A stretch of 64,000 nt of DNA from Bog-950 sp964423405 (lineage in GTDB: Bacteria; Bacteroidota; Bacteroidia; Chitinophagales; LD1): NCBI GenBank assembly GCA_964423405.1, contig CAYREY010000008.1, positions 35,379-99,378 on the forward strand. The letters run 5' to 3'. The notes below the pieces were generated by a model that saw nothing but the letters and a program-made list of their open reading frames with translations, did not search any database and was not told where the DNA came from. Each line of letters begins with the position of its first letter. The stretch's first letter is position 1. This document shows, in pieces, positions 10,501 to 18,555 of this stretch. The position numbers and the translations under genes were made by a program.

Positions 10501-10649
10501 AACTGGGCGGCAGCAACCTGATAAGCAAGCGTAATTACCAGACCTATGGCGGCCCTGCCGTAGGCCGTATGATATACGGCAGCATACTGGTTAATATAGA
10601 CGGCGACGCCCTTAAAAAAGGTATGGACAAGGTTAAAACCAAGTGGTAA
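7554..10649 (+). CDS. TonB-dependent outer-membrane receptor 1
   Basis: A 1031-residue receptor. The ATG at 7554 is chosen because it is followed at once by a signal peptide ending VKAQ; an in-frame upstream start would add 52 residues without signal character. After the signal comes a carboxypeptidase-regulatory-like domain (TISGILLDKKTGEPMIGATV, about residues 23-105), then a plug domain with INTRGFNSTSPVRSLQLLDG and LYGPNAFNGVINL, then a long beta-barrel region. No SusD-like gene is adjacent, so it is not a typical Sus pair. It is related to the receptor at 12368, with an exported esterase encoded between them. The ligand is unknown. Confidence 0.9.
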   Translation: MKKHIYLALLFLVCYAGVKAQTISGILLDKKTGEPMIGATVSVKGTGTGTATDIDGKFELKITETPPFTLLFSYIGYTNQEIQINTAADLKRSFNIKLESEEKTLGTVEIVDSRITEKEKQSPLTVESMGLTAIKQTASSTFYEGLSTMKGVDMTTASLGFVVINTRGFNSTSPVRSLQLLDGADNQAPGLSFSVGNFAGATEIDIQKVDLIVGASSPLYGPNAFNGVINLQTKNPFYHNGLSVYVKGAERNLFEGAIRYAKSFKNKNGEDKFAFKLNASYLRADDWQATNMAAATNSWQPATNYGGYDAVNRYGDELPTKNSLNFDDPSSRRLKPGLGQIFRTGYNEKDVLNYNIRNIKANTGLYYKITDKIEARVAYNFGFGTTVYQGDNRYSINNIRIHQLRAEIIQPDKFYIRAYTTMENAGNSYDAVFTAIKLQDSQKSIEQWSTAYSQFWSAGGNGVTAPVGKVNQLLGIYSPSTSNDVDPSRPGFQNYWFPATITSDTSQWDDIRAMVNAAYDSILAQNGDSLTLWHAQARTYADTVSSNAFGKPRLVPGTQAYRDSLAAITSRTAFEQNGTMFYDRSKMFHVQGEYKFDIKKKTATKNLFDLLVGGSFRMYFPDSRGTIFSDTITNYEVRDVNSGQVRNVTVNEYNAQKDSFQILDYTRRRITNWEVGVYLSLNRKFDIDEFNAIILTGTVRFDRNQNFAWKRKDGTWDPIITPAASLVYSYKNNHTIRLSFSSAVRNPTLQDQYLYYNVGRAILIGNLNGVDSLVTVESFQDYLGSTPNNKNLLKWFDVPAIRPEKVQTLELGYKGIFAKKVYIDGSAYVSWYRDFLGYQIGTSLNANVTLLGDTNYSIRQIYRVAANASDRVMTYGVAVGFSYFFINNYSFNGNYSWNKLNKLGSTDPIIPAFNTPEHKFNVGISGRDIKIGKAKGFAFNVNYKWIQGFVFEGSPQFSGSIPSYSLLDAQVSYEWAKIFTTFKLGGSNLISKRNYQTYGGPAVGRMIYGSILVNIDGDALKKGMDKVKTKW

Positions 10650-10780
10650 TAGCTGCTGCCGGTTACAACCCCAATAGTTACGGGCAGGCTTAGCAATTGC
10701 AGGTTTCAGAAACTCTGGCCGCGCAATATTTTCATAACATGCCTATTCTTACTACATTAGCGGAAACTAAACAAATCGCT

Positions 10781-12232
10781 ATGTTAAAAAATGTACGTTA
10801 TTCATTGCTGCTGTGCGCGCTTATGGCCACGGCTGTTTGCCAGGCACAATCTGTGCGCTACCTCGATGAGGTGTTTAATGCTGTGCAGATAGATTCAAAC
10901 ATTACTTACGGCCAAAACAAAACTTTTGGTTCAGGCTTTAATGCTACCCAACAACTAAAAATGGATGTTTACCGTCCCGATGGAGATACGGCTACCAACC
11001 GTCCGGTTATCATATTAATGCACGCCGGTTCATTCCTCGATGGCTCGCTTACCGGTTTCAACTTTGCCGATAAAAACGAGAACTGCATAGTAGAACTTTG
11101 TAAGCGTTTTGCAAAGCGCGGCTATGTAGCAGTTAGTATGACCTACCGCCTGGGCTGGAACCCAACCGCCCCCGATCAGGATACCAAATCTAAAACTATC
11201 ATCAACGCCGTGTTCCGCGCCATGCAGGATGTAAAAGGCTGTATCCGTTACTTTCGTCACGATGTTGACTCTAACGGCAACCAGTGGGGTATAGACCCTA
11301 CCAAGTTTGTTTTGGGCGGTTCTAACTCGGGTGCGTATGTAGCATTGGCTGCCAGCAACCTTAACAAACCGGCTGAGCTGGAAATACCTAAAGTACTTGA
11401 TATAAACGGCCTGCCGTATATCGACACATTACTAACCGGTAACTTCGAAGGCTTTGGCGGAACACAAAACATCAACAACTATCCGGGCTATTCATCGGCA
11501 TTTAATGCTGTGCTGGCGCTGGGTGGTGCCGTGGCCGATACCAGTATTATAGAAGCCGGCGAAACACCGGTTATTGCTTTCCAGGGTTCCGATGAAACAC
11601 TTACACCGTATAACACAGCCGTGGTAATTACCACTACCCTGCAACCGGTAATAGAAGTAAGCGGCTCGGGCGATTTTATGCCTATAGTTGAAAAGCTGAA
11701 CAACAACGCAGGTTTCTCGCCAAACAGTTTCGCGGCTGGCCCTAAAAACATTCAGGGTGGTGTACAAACAACTTCTATCGATGGCCTGTATCCGTTTTAC
11801 GGACAAGCATTCGAGCCATGGAACTGGTACAACGGCACTAACCCATCTATTAACTCTTCAGCTTCGCAAAGCAAGGCCATGAAGTATATTGATACCATTA
11901 TGGGTTATACTTCTCCGCGCCTGTACCGCCTGATGATAGACAACAGCTATGGTGAACCAAACAGCATTCGCGAGGTAAAAGGCCGTGTAGAAATGCGTAT
12001 GTTCCCTAACCCGGCTACAAACGTATTAAACGTATCGGTTAACACCTTGCAGCAGCCAATAGAAAGCATTGCAATTGTTGACCTTACCGGCCGTGTTATC
12101 AGCCAGGTAAATAATATTAATGCTTACGATCAGGAGATTGACGTTCGCAATATGAGTACCGGTGTTTATCTGGTTTCGGTTAAACTGAAAGACGGTAACA
12201 CCGCAACTACCCGCTTTATAATTGAAAGGTAG
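10781..12232 (+). CDS. Secreted alpha/beta-hydrolase (esterase/lipase-like) with T9SS type A sorting domain
   Basis: A 483-residue protein. The ATG at 10781 begins a signal peptide ending CQAQ; a frame opening at 10697 would add a non-signal extension. The catalytic part has PVIILMHAGSF (oxyanion region), YVAVSMTYRLGW and the nucleophile elbow FVLGGSNSG with Ser181, which departs slightly from G-x-S-x-G. This is the pattern of carboxylesterase/feruloyl-esterase-type hydrolases. The last 75 or so residues, opening MRMFPNPATN and ending in short strands with GRVISQV and GVYLVSV, form a type A T9SS sorting domain. The protein should therefore be cell-surface attached or released. It sits between two TonB-dependent receptors, suggesting linked ester degradation and uptake. 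Confidence 0.85.
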   Translation: MLKNVRYSLLLCALMATAVCQAQSVRYLDEVFNAVQIDSNITYGQNKTFGSGFNATQQLKMDVYRPDGDTATNRPVIILMHAGSFLDGSLTGFNFADKNENCIVELCKRFAKRGYVAVSMTYRLGWNPTAPDQDTKSKTIINAVFRAMQDVKGCIRYFRHDVDSNGNQWGIDPTKFVLGGSNSGAYVALAASNLNKPAELEIPKVLDINGLPYIDTLLTGNFEGFGGTQNINNYPGYSSAFNAVLALGGAVADTSIIEAGETPVIAFQGSDETLTPYNTAVVITTTLQPVIEVSGSGDFMPIVEKLNNNAGFSPNSFAAGPKNIQGGVQTTSIDGLYPFYGQAFEPWNWYNGTNPSINSSASQSKAMKYIDTIMGYTSPRLYRLMIDNSYGEPNSIREVKGRVEMRMFPNPATNVLNVSVNTLQQPIESIAIVDLTGRVISQVNNINAYDQEIDVRNMSTGVYLVSVKLKDGNTATTRFIIER

Positions 12233-12258
12233 TTTATATTTAACAATCAGATATATTC

Positions 12259-12289
12259 AAGGTCCGGTAGCTATGTTACCGGACCTTTT
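12259..12289 (+). terminator. Intrinsic terminator after the esterase gene
   Basis: AAGGTCCGGTA and its perfect complement form an 11-base stem with a 7-base loop, followed by TTTTCTTTTT. It lies 27 bases after the esterase stop. Confidence 0.85.
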
Positions 12290-12308
12290 CTTTTTGGTTA
12301 AACTAAAT

Positions 12309-12337
12309 TTTGTCCTTTCAATATTTTGTTATCTTCG
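12309..12337 (+). promoter_or_regulatory. Candidate promoter of TonB-dependent receptor 2
   Basis: TTTG at 12309-12312 and TATCTTCG at 12330-12337 (7 of 8 to TAnnTTTG) are separated by 17 bases, slightly less than the usual 19-21. The ATG at 12368 is 30 bases beyond, just after a terminator, so a fresh promoter is expected here. Confidence 0.45.
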
Positions 12338-12367
12338 ACTCTGCTCAAAAAAATCCAAAGACCCCAA

Positions 12368-15223
12368 ATGAAGAAAGCTCTACTACTTCTGGCAATGTTG
12401 GTAACAACATTCGCCCTTTTCGCACAGACAAAAACAATATCGGGTAAAATTACTGATGCCAGCACCAAAGATCCCCTGGTTGGTGCTACTGTATTGGTTA
12501 AAGGTACCCAAACCGGTACCGCTACCGATGCCGATGGTAAGTTTACGCTGGATGTACCGGCCGATGCCAAAACAATTACTATTTCATACGTAGGTTTTAT
12601 AAGCCGCGATTTTCCTATAGCTACTACAACTAACTGGACTATTGCACTTGAACCCAATGCCATTGCCACACAAGAAGTGGTAGTTAGTTCGTCGCGCGTT
12701 GCAGAGAGTATAAAACAGGCTCCGGTGCAGATTGAAAAGATGACCTCGCGTGAGATTAAGAGTGCCGCCTCTGGAGATTTTTACCAGAGCATAGGTAACT
12801 TTAAAGGGGTAGATATCATTACTACCTCTGCCGGTTTTAAGGTAATTAACCTGCGTGGTTTCAGCGATACGCGTTCGCTGCGCACCAAGCAGTTTATAGA
12901 TGGGGTAGATAACGAGGCCCCCGGCCTTAACTTCCCTATAGGCAACCTGGTAGGTGCCAACGATCTTGACCTGGAGAGTGTAGAGATTATTTCAGGCGCA
13001 GCTTCATCGTTGTATGGTGCCAATGCCATGCAGGGTGTGGTATCTATGCGCAGCAAAAATCCGTACGATTTTCAAGGCCTGGCAGTGCAGGTTAAAGGTG
13101 GTGGTTCTACTGTACCCGGCCCGTATTTCGATGCGCAGATACGCTATGCACAGGCCTTTGGCAAAAGCCAGAAATTTGCCATTAAGTTTACCGGTGAGTA
13201 CACTCAGATGAAAGACTGGGTTGCCGACGATGATTCGTTCAACCGCTATGGTAACCTTAAAATAGATATCAATGCTTCTTCTATTCTGCGCGAAAAACAA
13301 TACGACCCGGTTGGTCCCGATTTTACGCAGGAAGAAAAAAACGATATGATTAAGCTGAACAGCTGGCTCGATTTTAACCCTATAGCCAGCCCTGGTACAC
13401 TTAACCTACGTGCGCCCGGCTTTATGGAGAAAGATCTGGCAGACTACAACATGAAAAATGCCAAGTTCTCTACCGAGTTACACTATCGTTTTAATAAAAA
13501 CCTTGAGCTTACCGGTACCTACAAATTTGGTTATGGTTCAGCTGTTTATCAGGCAACTGCCCGTTATCAGATTAAAGACTTTACCTTCCACCAGCCTAAG
13601 TTAGAGCTACGTGGCAAAAGCTTTTTTGTGCGCGCTTATGGCTCTATTGAAGACGCTGGCCGTTCGTACAACATCGGCTTAACCGGTAGCTACCTGTCAC
13701 GTGCATCGGCACCTGATTATGTATCACGTTATCTGGAGAAATACTTTGATGTACTGGATACCCTTACCAATGGTTTCTGCGAAGATTGTGTGGACCAGGG
13801 CATGGTTGATGAGGCACGCCGTCAGGCCCGTTTGTTTGCCGACTCTGGCTGGTTCCGAGCTGGCAGCCAGTTGTTTACCGATAGCTTTAATAAGCTGGTA
13901 AGCAACGCTAACTCGCTGGATGGTACTAAGTTTTACGACAAATCGATGATGTGGCACGTAGAAGGCCAGTATAACTGGGATTTTGTAAAATGGCTGGATA
14001 TCATCACCGGTGTATCGTACCGTATCTATATGCCTAACAGCCGAGGTACCATATTTGAAGATACCATTGGCCGCAAAATACGTGTGCATGAAGTTGGCGC
14101 ATACCTACAGGCCAGCAAACGACTGCTTAAAGATGAGAGCCTGAAAATTATAGGTTCTATCCGCGTAGATAAAAACTCGAATTTTAAAGCACAGGTATCG
14201 CCACGTGCATCGTTGGTGTACACCTATACGGCTGCAAAAAGCGACCATACTTTCCGTGCCGGTATCACCTCGGCTTTCCGTACACCTACCTTACAGGACC
14301 AATACCTGAGACTGGATGTAGGCCGTATATTCCTGGTGGGTAACCTGAATGGTTATGATAACCTCTTCACACGCGAATCTACCCTGGAGTTTTACCGCAA
14401 CCGCACCGGTGTGTACGATAACGACCAGGCGCTGGCGTTAAGCACCCTTAAATCTATAACCGTAGCCCCTCTTAAACCAGAGCGCGTTTTATCGGTAGAT
14501 TTTGGTTACCGCACCGAGATTGCTAAAAAGGTATTCATCGATATATCTGCTTACTGGAGCCAGTACAGCAACTTCATAGGTTTCCAGCGTGTAGTACGCA
14601 CTATATTGGGTAATGCCAATGCCGATCAGAATAGCAACGAGTACCAGCAGGCGCTGGATGCCATTGTGGTTAACGATTCGCTGGGTTCTAAAGAGCTGGA
14701 CGGCACACCCCTCTACCGTACGTACCAAATGTGGGTGAATGCTAATAGCAAAGTTCCTTCATGGGGGGCAGCTATCAGCGTAGCTTACTATGTTGGTAAA
14801 GGTATTACACCGTATGTTAACTATACCTACAGCGACCTTGATGACAGAAACATTAAGAATGCCGGTGTAACTGTATTGTCTGGTTTCAATACCCCTAAGC
14901 ACAAAATGAACATAGGGGTAAATGCCAGCCGTGTAGTAGGTGGCCTGGGCTTTAATGCCAACTTTAAATGGGTTACCAGCTACCAGTGGCAAAGCCCGTT
15001 TGCCGATGGTACCGTGCCTAGTTTCCATGTACTGGACTTACAGGTGTTTTATGAAATCGACAAAGCTTACTCTACCATCCGTGTAGGTGGTTCTAACATT
15101 TATAACAACCGCCACATAGAAGCCGTTGGTTCACCTAAAATTGGTGGCCTGTACTATGTTGCCTGGTCGTTCGACTTTGTAAACTTTGGTAAGAAAAAGC
15201 AAGCGCCAACTGCTGCTAATTAA
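12368..15223 (+). CDS. TonB-dependent outer-membrane receptor 2
   Basis: A 951-residue receptor. The start at 12368 is preferred because a signal peptide ending LFAQ follows directly. The N-terminal carboxypeptidase-like domain (TKTISGKITDASTKDPLVGA) spans about residues 22-105. The plug contains VINLRGFSDTRSLRTKQFIDG and LYGANAMQGVVSM, closely parallel to the receptor at 7554, so the two are paralogues of one receptor type. The barrel ends with a strand-rich tail and a few basic residues. No SusD neighbour is present. The ligand is unknown; the adjacent secreted esterase suggests an ester-linked or lipidic substrate as a guess. Confidence 0.9.
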   Translation: MKKALLLLAMLVTTFALFAQTKTISGKITDASTKDPLVGATVLVKGTQTGTATDADGKFTLDVPADAKTITISYVGFISRDFPIATTTNWTIALEPNAIATQEVVVSSSRVAESIKQAPVQIEKMTSREIKSAASGDFYQSIGNFKGVDIITTSAGFKVINLRGFSDTRSLRTKQFIDGVDNEAPGLNFPIGNLVGANDLDLESVEIISGAASSLYGANAMQGVVSMRSKNPYDFQGLAVQVKGGGSTVPGPYFDAQIRYAQAFGKSQKFAIKFTGEYTQMKDWVADDDSFNRYGNLKIDINASSILREKQYDPVGPDFTQEEKNDMIKLNSWLDFNPIASPGTLNLRAPGFMEKDLADYNMKNAKFSTELHYRFNKNLELTGTYKFGYGSAVYQATARYQIKDFTFHQPKLELRGKSFFVRAYGSIEDAGRSYNIGLTGSYLSRASAPDYVSRYLEKYFDVLDTLTNGFCEDCVDQGMVDEARRQARLFADSGWFRAGSQLFTDSFNKLVSNANSLDGTKFYDKSMMWHVEGQYNWDFVKWLDIITGVSYRIYMPNSRGTIFEDTIGRKIRVHEVGAYLQASKRLLKDESLKIIGSIRVDKNSNFKAQVSPRASLVYTYTAAKSDHTFRAGITSAFRTPTLQDQYLRLDVGRIFLVGNLNGYDNLFTRESTLEFYRNRTGVYDNDQALALSTLKSITVAPLKPERVLSVDFGYRTEIAKKVFIDISAYWSQYSNFIGFQRVVRTILGNANADQNSNEYQQALDAIVVNDSLGSKELDGTPLYRTYQMWVNANSKVPSWGAAISVAYYVGKGITPYVNYTYSDLDDRNIKNAGVTVLSGFNTPKHKMNIGVNASRVVGGLGFNANFKWVTSYQWQSPFADGTVPSFHVLDLQVFYEIDKAYSTIRVGGSNIYNNRHIEAVGSPKIGGLYYVAWSFDFVNFGKKKQAPTAAN

Positions 15224-15254
15224 GATAGCTCAAAATCCGGGCGGAACCCGGTAC

Positions 15255-15283
15255 AAAAGGCCACCTATTTAGGTGGCTTTTTT
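15255..15283. terminator. Bidirectional terminator overlapping the end of the glucosaminidase gene
   Basis: GCCACCT and AGGTGGC pair around a 4-base loop, flanked by A4 on the left and T6 on the right, giving termination on both strands. The stop codon of the leftward gene (15265-15267) lies inside the hairpin, so the converging transcripts share the element. Confidence 0.8.
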
Positions 15284-15768
15284 GTTGTGGCAGGTTGTGT
15301 TGTTTTGGGTTTGTGCGCGGGCAGAGGTGCTCCGGTACTACGCTCGGTTTTTATGTGCTTAAGCGTCCAGATATACTCTTTGGTACGGGCGTAGCGTATG
15401 CGCTTTAAAAACGCATAGTAGTCTTCTTCGGGGTTGGTATAATATTCATCCTGCCACGCTTTGTAATAGTCTATACTGGCCTGCCAGCTTTCAAAGCGCA
15501 TATACTTTTTAGTTGAGCGGAAACCAAACAGATTGTTTTTGTCCATCAGCATTTTGCTCTGAAACCAGCCGGTCTCCAATATGGCCTGCCGCAGCACTAT
15601 GTCGGGGTTTTTAATTCCAACCAGTAATATGTACGCATGCACGCTATCCTTAAATCCGGCGGTGCAATTGCCGCTTACCAGCAGGCCGCCGGTAAGCAAT
15701 AGTATTTGAAGTAGTTTTCTGATAATTTCTGTTTTGGTAAACAATAGCCCTTGTACAGTTTCAAACAC
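15265..15768 (-). CDS. Glucosaminidase-domain (FlgJ/GH73-like) protein
   Basis: A 167-residue protein with an N-terminal hydrophobic segment at about residues 19-33, probably a signal peptide or anchor. The catalytic-type segment DIVLRQAILETGWFQSKM, followed by NNLFGFRS, is the core of the GH73 glucosaminidase/lysozyme-like fold, with Glu in ILETGW as the candidate general acid. The C-terminal 25 residues are rich in Thr, Pro and Lys. The protein is shorter than the LysM-bearing relative at 18556. It probably trims peptidoglycan in the periplasm. The exact start is uncertain because the 16 residues before the hydrophobic stretch are not typical of a signal peptide. Confidence 0.75.
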   Translation of the reverse strand: MFETVQGLLFTKTEIIRKLLQILLLTGGLLVSGNCTAGFKDSVHAYILLVGIKNPDIVLRQAILETGWFQSKMLMDKNNLFGFRSTKKYMRFESWQASIDYYKAWQDEYYTNPEEDYYAFLKRIRYARTKEYIWTLKHIKTERSTGAPLPAHKPKTTQPATTKKPPK

Positions 15769-15886
15769 CGTACCAGTTACGTGCGGTTGTTCAAGGGTGC
15801 AATTTCAATTTAACACATAGCGGGCTGTAAGCCGCAGGCAAATTTACCCCTTATAGGGTGTGCTAGTTTGCACTTTTCCACGGGTG

Positions 15887-17092
15887 TCAAATAGTCTGTG
15901 AGGCTATATATGCAGTAGTCCAGGCGGCCTGAAAGTTAAACCCGCCCGTAATGGCATCAATATCAAGCACTTCGCCGGCAAAATACAGGTTGTTGTGTTT
16001 TTTGCTTTGCATGGTGCGGAAGTCAATTTCGGCCAAATCAACCCCTCCGGCAGTTACAAACTCATCTTTATTGGTCGATTTTCCGGCTACTTTATACCGG
16101 GCCCGGGTTATTTCTGCCGCCAGCGCGTCTATTACGCTGTTCGATAAATCGGCATAGTTGGTGCCCGGCTTTGTAATATGCTGCGCTGTAATGCGCTCCC
16201 ATAGCCTTTTAGGTATATCGAAGAGTGGTGTAGTGGCAACTCCTTTTTTAGGATGGTTCTGTTTGTACTGCTTAAGGGTTTCTTTAACCGTGTTCAGGTC
16301 CTGGCTTATCCAGTTTACTTCAATTTCAAAGTGATGGTTGATGGCAGATAGCGCTCTTGCTCCCCACGCACTTAACCGTAGTATTGCCGGACCGCTCATG
16401 CCCCAGTGCGTTATCAGTAAGGGGCCTGTTGCCTGTAGCTTTGTGTTTACCACACGTACCTGCGCCTGCGGTACCGAAAGTCCTTCCAGCCCTTTTATGC
16501 GTTCATCTTTTATGTTGAAGGTAAACAACGATGGTACCGGTGCTATAATGGTATGCCCCAGTTGCTTTAGCGTATCCCATACGCCGTGCGATGAACCGGC
16601 TGTTACCACTACTACATCTGCTTTTATAATCTGTCCGCTGGTGGTGTGTACTTCCCAACTGTTGTTTGCAGGTATTAAGTTGCTTACACCGGTGCTGTAC
16701 TTAACGTGTATGCCCAGGCGCTTTACCTCGGCCATAAAACAATCTATAATAGTTTGCGAGCTATCGGTAACCGGAAACATGCGCCCATCGGCTTCGCGTT
16801 TTATCTTCACGCCCCTATCGGCAAACCATTGTATAGTATTGGTTGGGTTAAACCGGTTGAAGGGGCCCAGCAGTTGTTTCTCGCCACGCGGATAAAACTT
16901 AACCAGCTCTTTGGGTTCAAAGCAGGCATGTGTTACATTGCAACGGCCGCCACCGCTTATTTTAACCTTGTTAAGCACGGTGCTGGTACGCTCCAGTATA
17001 GTAATGGTGTAGCCGGGGTTTTTAATAGCGCAGTTTATGGCAGTGAAAAAGCCTGCTGCCCCGCCACCTGTTATAATTACCTGTTTGCTCAA
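15887..17092 (-). CDS. BaiN/HI0933 family FAD-dependent oxidoreductase
   Basis: A 401-residue flavoprotein. The dinucleotide-binding motif ITGGGAAGFFTAINCA begins at residue 7. The family signature KISGGGRCNVTH lies near residue 45. The C-terminal FAD segment reads FAGEVLDIDAITGGFNFQAAW. This is the NAD(P)/FAD-dependent oxidoreductase family YhiN/HI0933/BaiN, typical length 390-420. The substrate of most members is not known. It is probably cytoplasmic. It is followed on the same strand by no close partner; the upstream gene hpt is separated by 34 bases and may share a transcript. Confidence 0.9.
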   Translation of the reverse strand: MSKQVIITGGGAAGFFTAINCAIKNPGYTITILERTSTVLNKVKISGGGRCNVTHACFEPKELVKFYPRGEKQLLGPFNRFNPTNTIQWFADRGVKIKREADGRMFPVTDSSQTIIDCFMAEVKRLGIHVKYSTGVSNLIPANNSWEVHTTSGQIIKADVVVVTAGSSHGVWDTLKQLGHTIIAPVPSLFTFNIKDERIKGLEGLSVPQAQVRVVNTKLQATGPLLITHWGMSGPAILRLSAWGARALSAINHHFEIEVNWISQDLNTVKETLKQYKQNHPKKGVATTPLFDIPKRLWERITAQHITKPGTNYADLSNSVIDALAAEITRARYKVAGKSTNKDEFVTAGGVDLAEIDFRTMQSKKHNNLYFAGEVLDIDAITGGFNFQAAWTTAYIASQTI

Positions 17093-17126
17093 TGTATTGC
17101 GCCCGTTAAAGGGTTTATAGTAACGG

Positions 17127-17663
17127 TTATATTACCTGATAGATATCGCGCAGGTTGCGGCCTAGGCCATCGTAATCCAGCCCGTAGCCAACAATAAACT
17201 CGTTAGGAATCTCCATACCTACGTAGTCTATTTTCAGGTCGTTTTTAAGTGCCATGGGCTTGTATAGCAACGAGGCTACTTTAAGCGATGCAGGGTTCTG
17301 CTCGTAGAATATCGGTAGTATTTTGGCCAGCGTGTTACCGGTGTCAACTATATCTTCTATAATGATAATATGGCGGCCTTCTACCTCCTGGTTTAAACCA
17401 ATAATGGTATTTACTGCACCGGTAGATGAAGTGCCGGCATACGATGCTGCTTTTATAAAGCATAGCTCACAATCCAGCATTAGCTCCTTTATAAGGTCCG
17501 ATGCAAACATAAACGAGCCGTTCAGCACCGGTATTAATAATGGGCGTTTGCCAATATAATCTTCATTAATCTGGTGGGCTACGTTGCGTACAGCGCTAAG
17601 TATTTCGTTTTCGCTTTTGTATAAGCGAAAGGTCTTGTCGTTCAGCCTTACCTGCTTCTCCAT
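17127..17663 (-). CDS. hpt: Hypoxanthine phosphoribosyltransferase
   Basis: A 178-residue purine-salvage enzyme converting hypoxanthine (and usually guanine) plus PRPP to the nucleotide. The PRPP-binding loop IIIIEDIVDTGNTL is at about residues 97-110. The LLIPVLNGSFMFASDL segment and the C-terminal GYGLDYDGLGRNL segment also match the family. Length is as expected. A perfect -7 element lies just upstream (17681-17688). It is cytoplasmic. Confidence 0.93.
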   Translation of the reverse strand: MEKQVRLNDKTFRLYKSENEILSAVRNVAHQINEDYIGKRPLLIPVLNGSFMFASDLIKELMLDCELCFIKAASYAGTSSTGAVNTIIGLNQEVEGRHIIIIEDIVDTGNTLAKILPIFYEQNPASLKVASLLYKPMALKNDLKIDYVGMEIPNEFIVGYGLDYDGLGRNLRDIYQVI

Positions 17664-17680
17664 TCAGTTCTTGCTTTTGC

Positions 17681-17688
17681 CAAATATA
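17681..17688 (-). promoter_or_regulatory. Candidate -7 element of hpt
   Basis: The minus strand reads TATATTTG, an exact match to TAnnTTTG, 17 bases upstream of the hpt ATG. No convincing -33 motif was found. It is placed between the msrA terminator and the gene, where a promoter is expected. Confidence 0.45.
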
Positions 17689-17726
17689 ACCGGATGCTGC
17701 GAAAATCTGAATTTAACTAAAAGAAA

Positions 17727-17761
17727 ATGGCCGGATACTGCTTTTTGCTGTACCCGGCCAT
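17727..17761 (-). terminator. Intrinsic terminator of msrA
   Basis: ATGGCCGG and CCGGCCAT close a 15-base stem with two mismatches and a 5-base loop. On the minus strand it is followed by TTTCTTTTAG. It lies 17 bases past the msrA stop. Confidence 0.75.
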
Positions 17762-17778
17762 CAATACCACAACAGTTA

Positions 17779-18444
17779 TTACTTCTTTATTTTATCCTGA
17801 AAGTACTTTTCAAATTTCTCTACCTTGGGTATTATTACGTAGCTGCAATACTGGTTTTTCTCTTTATTCAGGTTGTAATAGTTTTGGTGGTAGTCCTCAG
17901 CTTTATAAAACACCGTTAGCGGACTTACCTCTGTTACAATAGGGTCGGTAAAAGCACCGCTTTTGTCTAAGCCTGCTTTAATATCTTCAGCTATTTTCTT
18001 TTGTTCTTCGTTGCTGTAAAATATTACCGAGCGGTATTGTGTGCCCTCATCAGCGCCTTGTCTGTTCAGCGTAGTTGGGTCGTGCGTTTTAAAAAACACT
18101 TCCAATATCTCAGCCAGTGTAATTTTGTTGGCATCGTACACTATTTGCGTACACTCGGCATGGCCGGTCATACCACTGCATACCTCACGGTAGGTTGGGT
18201 TTTTTATTTTGCCACCACTATAACCCGATGTTACCGAAATAACGCCGTTCAGGCGCTGAAATATTGCTTCGGTACACCAGAAACACCCACCACCAAAGGT
18301 GATGGTATCTGTCTTCACATTTGCATCCATAGTTATTGTTTTGTTTTTATCGGTAGGTTGTGCCCCACTGTTTTTCTGCCCGCACGAAGTAAGCGAAAGC
18401 AGGGCAAATAGTGCGGTGGTTATATTTTTAATTGCAGAGTGCAT
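17779..18444 (-). CDS. msrA: Peptide-methionine (S)-S-oxide reductase, lipoprotein form
   Basis: A 221-residue protein that reduces the S-epimer of methionine sulfoxide in proteins. The catalytic motif FGGGCFWCTEAIF places the nucleophilic Cys at 54. GYSGG, HAECTQIVYD and DEGTQYRSVIF complete the MsrA signature. The start at 18444 is selected because it gives a lipoprotein signal (lipobox LTSC, Cys21); a longer frame to 18525 has no such logic. The enzyme is therefore predicted to be membrane-anchored in the periplasm, where it would repair envelope proteins. No MsrB is adjacent. Confidence 0.93.
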   Translation of the reverse strand: MHSAIKNITTALFALLSLTSCGQKNSGAQPTDKNKTITMDANVKTDTITFGGGCFWCTEAIFQRLNGVISVTSGYSGGKIKNPTYREVCSGMTGHAECTQIVYDANKITLAEILEVFFKTHDPTTLNRQGADEGTQYRSVIFYSNEEQKKIAEDIKAGLDKSGAFTDPIVTEVSPLTVFYKAEDYHQNYYNLNKEKNQYCSYVIIPKVEKFEKYFQDKIKK

Positions 18445-18500
18445 GTTGTTTATCTTGTTTGTCGTGTAACAACCAGGTACCTTACAAAGTTCTGTAAAGC

Positions 18501-18534
18501 AAAACGGCAACGGTATACCTACCATTGCCGTTTT
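18501..18534 (-). terminator. Intrinsic terminator of the LysM-glucosaminidase gene
   Basis: AAAACGGCAA pairs with TTGCCGTTTT and the stem extends by GGTA/TACC after one mismatch. On the minus strand the right arm ends in TTTT followed by GCTTTA. It lies 22 bases after the stop at 18556. Confidence 0.75.
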
Positions 18535-18555
18535 ATATTTTTTAAATAATTAACC

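Noticed and set aside
16338..16895. Plus-strand frame of 185 codons opposite the BaiN-type gene
   Set aside because: The leftward flavoprotein explains the region fully.
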